Source: Neostapfia colusana
Lineage: Eukaryota > Streptophyta > Magnoliopsida > Poales > Poaceae
Reading direction: 5' to 3'
Length of the DNA: 64,000 nt
NCBI GenBank assembly: GCA_030760725.1
Contig: JASWHV010000008.1
Coordinates: 46,882,057 to 46,946,056, forward strand
The notes beneath the pieces are model-generated. The model worked only from the letters and a program-made list of their open reading frames with translations, did no database searches and was not told the origin of the DNA. Positions 49,454-58,978 of this stretch are shown in pieces (positions within the stretch are counted from its first letter, which is position 1; each line of letters opens with the position of its first letter). The translations under genes were made by a program, and so were the position numbers.

Positions 49454-51075
49454 TGTGAGACCTATGTGTGCTGAATACATTGGCAATTAGGATAAAAGTT
49501 AGCATTAACATTCAAAGTTTTGAATATTGCCAAAACATTCTTCTGTGGCAAGGTCCGACAAGTTCTTTGTTAGGTCCGCCAAGTGTTGGCAAGGTCCGAC
49601 GCAAGGTCCGGAGAGCTCCTGCAAGGTCCGGAGAGCTTCTGTGAGGTCCGGAGCTTGTTTTTAGGGAGCTCCCGTGAAGTTCGACTCGTAGAACTGCAGC
49701 GTCTTGTTTTTGCTTTTAACTCGCAATGTTTCAAACTTGCTTTATGGGAAGGTTTGCTTAGTATTAATTTGCTAAGTTTTTGGTGTGTTTTGGTGGTTAT
49801 GGCTGTTATCATTTGATATGGTTTGCAACATGCTTATGTGACGTGCTCATGTAAGGTGTTGTGGTTTTCGAACTAACGTGAGTCAAGTCGAGAAGTTGTG
49901 CTCGAAAGAATTGGTTGTTTATTCATGTGCAGGTGTTGCTTGAGTTAAAGACATGGCTGCTGACGGGACCCTTGGACTAGTCTCAGGGAGAAGATGAGGT
50001 TCCAACAACCAAGTTCGGGAGGAGCTGTGGTTGAGTTGATCGGGAGGTCGCGCAGCATGTTTGGATCAAGGGCAGTGCATATGAAGGTTGCGTGTACGTC
50101 GTTGGAAGGTGTTTGCATGTGTGCAAGGAGTTCATGGACGTGGCAACATTGTTCCAAGGCGTGATGAAGAGAAGTGGACGTAAAGAATTGGTAGGAAAGG
50201 TCCAACCGGCTGGATTGCGTACTCAGGCTGAGGCTGAGTCGGATATGGCTCAAATATGGAAGATTTGAGTTGGTTATGATAGGATTTCGTGCTAGGCACG
50301 AAGTTGAGTTGTTTTAGGAATGTTTAGGACGTTCCTAAGGTGTTTGGAAGTCTCATGATTGCTTCTATCTGCGAATAGGAGAGTCCTGAGCAGTTATGGT
50401 AAGTTAGGATACGAGTCCAATTAGGAGTAGGAGTCCTAGATTGGATTGATTAGCCTGAGGGCTGGCTATAAAAGCAAGTGAGGCCAGAGCTCTCGTGGAG
50501 AGAGAACTTTGGGCTGTTCCTCTTGTGTTTCTATTGAATAAAGTTCATAGTTTCGAGGAGCTTTTGTGCCTTGTTCGTCCGATTTGTTTTTCGTCAAGTC
50601 TTTCTCGCCGAGTTTCTGGGCAGACCGATGTTGCTTCGGTGTTTCGTTCATAATCGAGTTTTACAGATGCGATTGACGTGATTCTTTTTGGGTTGTCTTA
50701 AAAACTCAATTATCTATCACCTGTGAAATTTTCACGAGCTTCGGATCTGTAGTTTTTGAGATACACGAGTTTCTTTGCAGCGTTGCAGATCTGTTTTATA
50801 TCGGGTAGAACAGATTGATCTTCGTTTAATGTTTTGATCGTATCTCAAGTTTTACTTCGTGTTTTCAAGTGATTCTTGTTGCATTAGATCCGTAACTTGA
50901 TTCTCTACCTCCGTACTTGATTTGTCACGGTTGAACACGTTTGAAAACACTTGCACACATGGTTTCTTTAACCGATTGATTTTTTCTGAGGGTTTTTTGT
51001 TGTTTCCGCTGCGAAAAGTTTTAATCTACCATTCACCCCCCTCTGGTATCTTTTCACGTGCTCTTCGATCCTACA
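49454..51075 (+). repeat. 5' LTR of element G
   Basis: It runs from TGTGAGACC to GATCCTACA and matches the complete LTR of D (1624 bases). The first 200 bases are rich in AAGGTCCG repeats. It carries a TATA box at 50467-50474 and an AATAAA signal at 50537-50542. Confidence 0.9.
50467..50474 (+). promoter_or_regulatory. TATA box of element G 5' LTR
   Basis: TATAAAAG in GGCTGGCTATAAAAGC context is conserved in all four LTRs of the D/G family. The AATAAA at 50537 lies about 65 bases downstream, so it would also sit near the transcript's 3' end. Confidence 0.7.
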
Positions 51076-51077
51076 AT

Positions 51078-51090
51078 TGGTATCAGAGCC
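51078..51090 (+). other. Primer-binding site of element G
   Basis: TGGTATCAGAGCC follows the LTR after two bases and matches initiator-Met tRNA without the base loss seen in D. Confidence 0.85.
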
Positions 51091-51136
51091 AAGGTGCTCT
51101 AATCTTTGTGATTTGCACGTGTTTTGACAAACCATC

Positions 51137-53398
51137 ATGGAGAAGTACTCCGCAAAACCTTGTGTGTTCAATGGCATCGATTTTCAGGTTTGGAAGGCGC
51201 GGATGGAGGCCTACATACAGGCGCAAGGCTTCGCCATATGGGAAAAGGTCTACCGGAACTTCGATGTACCACCCAACGATCAAGTTACGGCTGTGAACAT
51301 GAGAGATGTTGACAACAACAACAAGGCTCGCAACTTGATCATCCAAAGATTGACTCAAAGTGACTTCGACCGTGTTGCACACCTCCGATCTGCATATGAT
51401 GTTTGGAAAGCTCTTTGTGACTACCATGAAGGATCCAATACGATCAAGGAGTTAAGGCAAGATATGTTCAAGAAAGAATACATGCGTTTTGAGATGCAAC
51501 CCGGTGAGTCAATTGACGACCTTTTTGCTCGCTTTAATAAAATTCTCAGCAACTTGCATAGTGTCAATGTTAACTTTTCAGATGCTGAAAATGCTAGACA
51601 ATTGTTAGGAGCATTAGATATGTCAATTTGGGAGATGAAAGTTACATCTATTCGTGAATCTACTGTCATGAGTTCTCTTACTTTAGACGTGCTTTATTCT
51701 AAATTGAAAACTCATGAAATTGACATCATCTCACGTTAAAACCCCAACAAGTCTATTGCATTTGTTTCGCAACGTGACATGTCTAGTTCTAGTCAATCAT
51801 CATCTAGTGGTGCACTCTCTTTGCTGTCCTCTCTAACCCTATAACAGATTGAAGAGTTTCCAGAGGAGAAGCTTGCACTCATCTCTACTCGGTTCTCAAA
51901 AGCATTGCAAAATGTGAGAACTAGAAGGAGAGGAAGCTCCGGACCTCAACGATGTTTTGAATGTGGTAAGACAGGAAATTTTCGTACGGAGTGCCCTAAC
52001 CTTTCAGGTCCGACTTCACGTAAAGAAAAGCAAACAAGGCCGAAGAAATCATTTGCAAAGAATAAGAAGAAGAAAGATTTATCAATGCACAACATAGTGC
52101 ATAGTATGATCTCTGCACTTCAAGATTTTGGCTCAAGTGATGTGGACACCGGTAGTCATGAAGATGAAGAAGCTATGGCAAATATGTGATGCATGGCGAG
52201 CAAGTCAAGTTCAAGCTCCGAGGAGGCAGAACACAACAGCGACGATGAAGAGGTATGTCCCACTTGCGAAGAAATGTGTGATGCTATTTCTCGTGCCATT
52301 GTTATATTAAAGAAAAAGGATAAAAAACTTAGGAACAATGCTGTTAAAATTGAATCACTAGAATCTAAAATTAATCGTTTAAAAACTTTGATTCCTAGTG
52401 ATGATTCTTGTTCCTCATGTGATTTAATTTATGAACAATTATCCTCTTTAAGAAGTGCACACGCATCTACACTTGATAAACTTGAACTTGAAATTGAAAA
52501 GAATAAAGAGCTTGCTGCACTTAATGATAAAAATTTGAAAGATGCTTGTTGTTCTATAATTGATTTGCATTGTTCTTCATGTGATGATCTGAATAAGAAA
52601 CTAAATGATGCTATGAATTAGATTTCTATTTTGAACAATGCTTTACGTGTGCATGAAGTTAAATATTGTTCAAATTGCAAACTAAAAGGAAAAACTTCAT
52701 GTGAAAACTGCTTTGATCTGTCCAATAAACTTGATGACATGCATAGGACACTAGATCGGATTTCTAATGCAAATAAGAACCTAAACTTGCTGCTGAATTC
52801 TTCCAAGTCTTGTAATGATAAAACTGGTTTAGGTTTTAATTCTCATGCTCATGCTAAGGCACACCCAGCTAAAGTTGTAAAGTCATTAGGAAGCGGTTTG
52901 ATTCAAACAGCTCCTAGACAAAAAGAGGTGATTTTCAAATCTGCAGGAGTACTGTCCCATTCGGGTTCTAATAAACGTATTGATTGCTTATCTAGACATG
53001 ATAATAAGGTTATTTTTCATTGTACCTACTGTGGTAGAGATGGTCATGTCATGGATTTCTGTTATAGACTAGCTAAACACGATAAGAAACAAAGAATACT
53101 TGCTAGATCACATAATAACCAAGCAAAATCTGCTAGACCGAATGTTCGGAGCTTGCAACCTGCTGTAATGAGTCAAAAACTTGCTCCCGGACCTACTGTT
53201 TTTTGTGCTACATATAACACATCTTCTAAGTCAGTAGTTGGGAACAAAAAATTTCGATGTTTGGCTCATAAACCTGCTGTACCTTCTCAGCTTTCGCGTG
53301 TTATTCCTGCTGGACGTCGTGTGACTCAGTACTGGATTCCTTAAAGTCTTTTAACTAACCCCAGTATTGATTCATCGACGTATTGTGCTGCAGTGTAG
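51137..53398 (+). pseudogene. gag: gag of element G
   Basis: One phase runs from the ATG at 51137 (MEKYSAKPCVFNGIDF) to a TAG at 53396-53398, broken by TAA 51737, TAA 51842, TGA 52187, TAG 52619 and TAA 53342. D has sense codons at all five of these sites, while the final TAG is shared. The capsid-like part is followed by the knuckle CFECGKTGNFRTEC, in which Asn replaces the zinc-binding His. A Glu/Lys-rich coiled coil with CxxC pairs follows, then a complete second knuckle CTYCGRDGHVMDFC. It is the particle protein of the element, now dead. Confidence 0.85.
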
Positions 53399-54743
53399 GT
53401 TTCACGTTTGAGGAAGGTGAACATTTGGATTGTGGATTCAGGTTGCTCACGCCACATGACCGGTAACAAAGAATGGTTCTCCTCTCTCTCTTTTGTGTCA
53501 CGTGTAGAAAATGTTACTTTCGCCGATAACTCTTCTACTCCCATAATTGCTAAAGGTTCGGTTAGAGTAGACAATCTCTACACTTTGAAAGATGTGGCAC
53601 TTGTTAAAAATTTGAAATACAACTTGCTTTCGGTTTCACAATTGCTAGATGAAAATCTAGAGGTTAGCTTTGCTAAAAATTGCTGCAAGGTTGTAGATTC
53701 AAAAGGTGAGCTTTTGTTTAACATGTCTAGGTTTGGAAGAGTTTTTAAAGATGATTTTGATTTGTCAACTTCTAAGCATCGGTGTCTAGATGCTAATGAT
53801 ACAAAGGATCTATATTTTTGGCATCGTAGACTTGGTCACATAGGCTTTGATCATCTCACTCGTGTTAGTGCTCTCGATCGCATACGTGGGCTGCCGAAGC
53901 TTAAAAAGGACAATGATATTGTGTTCTTCTTGTAGACATGCTAAGTTTGTTGCAGGTTCACATGCTCCTCTCACAATGACCATGACAGCTGAACCGGGAC
54001 AACTTTTACATCTTGACACAGTAGGTCCGGCACGTGTTCAATCCTTTGGAGGTAAATGGTATGTGCTTGTGATTGTTGATGATTATTCCAGATATTCTTG
54101 GGTTTATTTTATGGCATCTAAGAATGAAGCTTTTAGTCATTTTAGAACTTTATTTCTTAGATTATCTATTGATCACCCAGGATCATTAAAAGCAATTAGA
54201 AGTGTTAACGAAACTGAATTTAAAAACCAATCCTTTGATCACTTTTGTGCTGAAAATGGAATAGATCATCAATACTCTTCACCCTATGTACCACAACAAG
54301 ATGGTGTCGTAGAAAGAAAGAACAGGACCTTAGTTGAGATGGCTAGGACTATGCTTGATGAATATCAAACTCCTAGGAAATTTTGGGCTGATGCAATTGC
54401 AACCGCTTGTTATGTCTCAAATCGTGTTTTCTTGCGTGCTAAGCTTGGAAAAACCCCATATGAGCTCCGGTTTGGACATAGGCCTAGTGTTACACACTTT
54501 AGTGTTTTTGGTTGCAAATGCTTTGTTAAGAAACATGGTAATCTTGATAAATTTGAAGCTAGATCTGTTGATGGCATGTTTCTTAGTTATCCATCTCATA
54601 TTAGAGGCTACCGTGTGCTTTTACTTGACACTAACAAAATTGTGGAGACTTGCGAGGTTTCTTTTGATGAAGCTAGCCCAAGTACTAGCTCCGATATTGC
54701 AGGTCCGGATCCATATCCGCAGGGGGAGAGTATTTTTATTTAA
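53399..54743 (+). pseudogene. pol: pol of element G, part 1: protease and integrase
   Basis: Right after the gag TAG, in the same phase, comes WIVDSGCSRHMTGNKEW (protease, with Asp intact), then pre-integrase FWHRRLGHIGFDHLT. Two bases are missing near 53925 compared with D, just before the integrase zinc finger, so the frame moves; homology continues in the frame of 53847-54743 with CSSCRHAKFVAGSHAP and LLHLDTVGPARVQSFGGKWY. The second catalytic Asp position reads RSVNETEF, so the expected Asp is Asn-like altered. YVPQQDGVVERKNRT holds the catalytic Glu region. A TAA at 54741-54743 ends this piece. Confidence 0.88.
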
Positions 54744-54913
54744 GAAGATGAAGAAGTGGTGCTGCTGCCCGAAAACTCGGAAGTAAATAACGATCAAGCT
54801 GCTGTTTTGCACCACAACCAGCACCAACAGTCACTACTGCTGGTTCGGACCTTCCTCAATCAGCAAGCTCTCCTAATCAAAGGTCCGAACATGAAGAGGA
54901 AGGTGCTTGTGAA

Positions 54914-56581
54914 GTGTCTACTCCCCTCCGAGTACTCAAAAGTCATCCTCCACAACAAATCATTGGAAGCTTGCATGAACGAGTCACTCGGTCCAGGTTT
55001 TGCGATCCAAACTCTCATGCTCATTCTGCTTTTGTTGCTTCTTTTGAACCCAAGGATATATCACACGCACTCACTAATGAATCTTGGATTAATGCCATGC
55101 AAGAAGAGTTAGAAAATTTTGAAAGAAATAATGTTTGGAAACTTGTACCTCCACCTCAAGGTCACACATTAATTGGAACTAAATGGGTATTTAAAAATAA
55201 GCAAAGTGAGGATGGGGTTGTGGTTAGGAATAAAGCTAGGTTGGTTGCTCAAGGTTTCACTCAAATTGAAGGTCTAGATTTTGATGAAACATTTGCTCCT
55301 GTTGCTAGATTAGAAGCTATAAGAATTTTATTAGCATTTGCTGCATCTAAAGGTTTCAAGTTATATCAAATGGATGTTAAAAGTGCTTTTCTTAATGGCT
55401 ACATAGAGGAGGAGGTTTATGTTAAGCAGCCACCGGGTTTTGAAAATCCAAATTTTCCTAATCATGTTTACAAACTGTCCAAAGCCTTGTACGGTCTAAA
55501 ACAAGCCCCTAGAGCATGGTATGATAGGTTAAAAACATTCTTACTTGAAAAGGGGTTTACAATGGGCAAGGTTGATAAAACTCTTTTTGTACTTAAGCAT
55601 GGCAATGACTCATTATTCGTTCAAGTGTATGTGGATGATATTATCTTTGGTTGTGCTTCTCATGATCTCGTGTCTAGGTTTTCAGCTATGATGAGTTCAG
55701 AATTTGAGATGAGTATGATGGGAGAACTCACATACTTTTTGGGGCTGCAAATCAAGCAAACAAAAGAAGGAACTTTTGTGCATCAAACTAAGTATACAAA
55801 GGACATTCTTAAGCGCTTCAACATGGACAAATGCAAGCCTCTTCGGACACCAATGGGAACCGCAACAACACTTGAACTTGACGAAGATGGTGACCCGGTC
55901 GATAAAAAAGAATACAGAAGTATGATTGGATCACTTTTGTATCTCACGGCATCAAGACCGGACATACAATTCAGCGTATGTCTTTGTGCACGTTTTCAAG
56001 CTTCTCCGCATGCTTCACATCGCCAAGCCATCAAAAGGATTCTCAGGTACCTACATGGAACTCAAGAATTTGGCATTTTTCTTCCTTCTTCCTCAACCGT
56101 TTCTTTGAAAGCTTTTTCGGATGCTGATTTTGGGGGTTGTAGGATTGATAGGAAAAGTACTTCGGGTGCTTGTCATTTTCATGGTAATTCACTTGTTGCT
56201 TGGTCCTCTAGAAAACAAAGTTCAGTTGCACAATCCACGGCCGAATCTGAATATGTAGCTGCTGCTAGCGCTTGCTCACAAATTCTTTGGATTGTTCAAA
56301 CACTTAAGGACTATGGGGTTGATTTAGATAGTGTTCCACTGTTTTGTGATAACACTAGTGCAATTTGTATTGCTAAAAACCCCTTGAAACACTCTAGAAC
56401 TAAGCACATTGACATTAGGTATCACTTTCTTCGTGATAATGTTGAAAAAGGAAACATTGTGCTTCACCATGTCGATACCGAACAACAATTGGCTGATATT
56501 TTTACAAAACCTTTGGATTTCACTCGTTTCTGTTTCATTCATAGTGAAATAGGGGTTATGCATCCTCATGGCTTAAATTGA
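54914..56581 (+). CDS. pol: pol of element G, part 2: reverse transcriptase-RNase H, open frame of 555 codons
   Basis: This is the longest intact copia frame in the window. RT motifs are IGTKWVFKNKQSEDG, KARLVAQGFTQIEGLDFDET, SAFLNGYIEEEVYVKQPPGF and YVDDIIFG (near 55628). RNase H has FSDADFGGCRIDRKSTSGAC, SSVAQSTAESEYVAA, LFCDNTSAICIAKNP and HIDIRYHFLRD. The stop is TGA at 56579. It is the C-terminal part of pol, cut off from protease-integrase by a one-base loss near 54795 and the TAA at 54741, so the first ATG here is not a natural start. It would copy the element's RNA only as part of a complete polyprotein. Confidence 0.88.
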   Translation: MSTPLRVLKSHPPQQIIGSLHERVTRSRFCDPNSHAHSAFVASFEPKDISHALTNESWINAMQEELENFERNNVWKLVPPPQGHTLIGTKWVFKNKQSEDGVVVRNKARLVAQGFTQIEGLDFDETFAPVARLEAIRILLAFAASKGFKLYQMDVKSAFLNGYIEEEVYVKQPPGFENPNFPNHVYKLSKALYGLKQAPRAWYDRLKTFLLEKGFTMGKVDKTLFVLKHGNDSLFVQVYVDDIIFGCASHDLVSRFSAMMSSEFEMSMMGELTYFLGLQIKQTKEGTFVHQTKYTKDILKRFNMDKCKPLRTPMGTATTLELDEDGDPVDKKEYRSMIGSLLYLTASRPDIQFSVCLCARFQASPHASHRQAIKRILRYLHGTQEFGIFLPSSSTVSLKAFSDADFGGCRIDRKSTSGACHFHGNSLVAWSSRKQSSVAQSTAESEYVAAASACSQILWIVQTLKDYGVDLDSVPLFCDNTSAICIAKNPLKHSRTKHIDIRYHFLRDNVEKGNIVLHHVDTEQQLADIFTKPLDFTRFCFIHSEIGVMHPHGLN

Positions 56582-57567
56582 GGGGGAGTTTTTGAAACTT
56601 TGAAAGTCTATGTGTGAATCTGAAACTAAAATAATATGAGCATAGTATTTCATACATATATGACTTTGTGATTCCTTTTACAGGCTGAAAGTTCTTACTA
56701 CATTACTCATGTTATAAATTTTGTAGTTTTTGCCATGACTAGTAATTGGAATAATTACTTACACTAAATCTGGTCATGATCGAACTTTATTGCTGTTTTG
56801 AACTTGTTGCATGCTCACAAGTGCTTTTAATCATAAAAAAATTAATCAAGTGATCAGCTCACATGTTGAGTTTTCAAAAAAAAAAATTGAGAAAAGATCA
56901 AGAGAATATGCATGCATCGCACTTCTTCTTTTGAGATTGCTTATCATTGCACTAAGAGATGAACTTGGAAGGAATTGTGTATGACTAAAACCATGTCCTT
57001 AAGCTTCTGATTGTCAAATGACATAGGCTTGGCTTGGTTGGTTAGAATAAGGCTCATGCGACATATAATCTCTTGCAAATATCATATGATCAACTTTGTG
57101 CCTTAAATTATTATGAATAATAAAAATGAAGCAACAAGTGTCATGTTTTTAGGTTTTGAAATAGTTGAGTAAGGGAGATCATGACTTGCTTAAACTGAAA
57201 AATACATTTGATCTCTGGCATGGCTTACACTACTTTATGTATCTCATTGATGTGATAGTGTAAGTAACCTGATAGTATGACTTGGATGAGTTTTGTTTTG
57301 TATGTATATGTTATAATATGCTCATAACATTTAAAAATTTCTCTTTTGAACCTTGCTGAATACATTGTCAAAGGGGGAGAAATATGTATAAGGAGAGATT
57401 TTTTTACACTTTGCATATGTTATACACTTTCTTCCTTCTCTGATTTTAAAAAATGGGGAGAAATTAATAAAGGGGGAGAAATGAGTTTTCAAAGCTTTTC
57501 GAAACTTTTCATAAGCCAATGTTCGGATTTTAATTGGTGTTGCCAATGCATTCATCAAGGGGGAGAT
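56582..57567 (+). other. 3' untranslated region of element G with repeated polypurine tracts
   Basis: Purine tracts of the form AAAGGGGGAGA lie at 56580-56588 (partial), 57370-57380, 57469-57480 and 57557-57567, with a weaker one near 57451. The last touches the 3' LTR and is the likely plus-strand primer. Multiple tracts in this region are a known Sirevirus feature. No coding frame is seen. Confidence 0.8.
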
Positions 57568-58978
57568 TGTGAGACCTATGTGCGCTGAATACATTGGCAA
57601 TTAGGATAAAAGTTAGCATTAACATTCAAAGTTTTGAATATTGCCAAAACATTCTTCTGTGGCAAGGTCCGACAAGTTGTTTGTTAGGTCCGCCAAGTGT
57701 TGGCAAGGTCCGACGCAAGGTCCGGAGAGCTCCTGCAAGGTCCGGAGAGCTTCTGTGAGGTCCGGAGCTTGTTTTTAGTGAGCTCCTGTGAAGTTCAACT
57801 CGTAGAACTGCAGCGTCTTGTTTTTGCTTTTAACTTGCAATGTTTCAAACTTGCTTTATGGGAAGGTTTGCTTAGTATTAATTTGCTAAGTTTTTGGTGT
57901 GTTTTGGTCGTTATGGCTGTTATCATTTGATATGGTTTGAAACATGCTTATGTGACGTGCTAATGTAAGGTGTTGTGGTTTTCGAACTAACGTGAGTCAA
58001 GTCGAGGACTTGTGCTCGGAAGAATTGGTTGTTTATTCATCTACAGGTGTTGCTTGAGTGCAAGACATGGCTGGTGACGGGGTCCTTGGACTAGTCTCAG
58101 GGAGGAGATGAGGTTCCAACAACCAAGTTTGGGAGGAGCTATGGTTGAGTTGATCGGGAGGTCGCGCAGCATGTTTGGATCAAGGGAAGTGCATATGAAG
58201 GTTGCGTCTACGTCGTTGGATGATGTTTGCACGTGTGCAAGGAGTGCATGGACGTGGCAACATTGTTCCAAGGCATGATGAAGAGAAGTGGACGTAAAGA
58301 ATTGGTCGGAAAGGTCCAACCGGCTGGATTGCGTACTCAGGCTGAGGCTGAGTCGGATATGGCTCAAATATGGAAGATTTGAGTTTGTTATGATAGGATT
58401 TCGTGCTAGGCACGAAGTTGAGTTGCTTTAGTAATGTTTAGGACGTTACTAAGGTGTTTGGAAGTCTCACGATTGCTTCTATCTGCGAATAGGAGAGTCC
58501 TGAGCAGTTATGGTAAGTTAGGATACAAGTCCAATTAGGAGTAGGAGTCCTAGATTGGATTGATTAGCCTGAGGGCTGGCTATAAAAGCAAGGGAGGCCA
58601 GAGCTCTCGTGGAGAGAGAACTTTGGGCTGTTCCTCTTGTGTTTCTATTGAATAAAGTTCATAGTTTCGAGGGGCTTTTGTGCCTTGTTCGTCCGATTTG
58701 TTTTTCGTCAAGTCTTTCTCGCATAGTTTCTGGACAGACCGACGTTGCTTCGATGTTTCATTCATAATCGAGTTTTACAGATCCAATTGACGTGATTCTT
58801 TTTGGTTTGTCTTCACAACTCAATTATCTATCACCTGTGAAATTTTCACGAGCTTTGGATCTGTAGTTTTTGAGATACACGAGTTTCTTTGCAGCGTTGC
58901 AGATCTGTTTTATATCGGGTAGAACAGATTGATCTTCGTTTAATGTTTTGATCGTATCTCAAGTTTTACTTCGTATTT
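57568..58978 (+). repeat. 3' LTR of element G, cut by element J
   Basis: It starts with TGTGAGACCTATGTG and matches the first 1.4 kb of the 5' LTR, including the TATA box at 58581-58588, then stops at CGTATTT where J begins. About 0.2 kb of LTR end should follow J outside the window. The five bases TATTT (58974-58978) are the expected TSD of J. Confidence 0.88.

Larger units (their letters stand above)
49454..58978 (+). mobile_element. Element G: second copy of the D family, plus strand, cut by J in its 3' LTR
   Basis: It has a 5' LTR of 1622 bases, PBS, gag, pol, 3' untranslated region and 1411 bases of 3' LTR before element J interrupts it. Coding and non-coding parts align with D in inverted orientation over their whole length, with only scattered differences. 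The flanking GTATG (49449-49453) is the expected TSD, and its partner would be outside the window. It is a Sirevirus-like copia element. Stops in gag and two frameshifts in pol prevent autonomy, but RT-RNase H is open. Confidence 0.9.
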
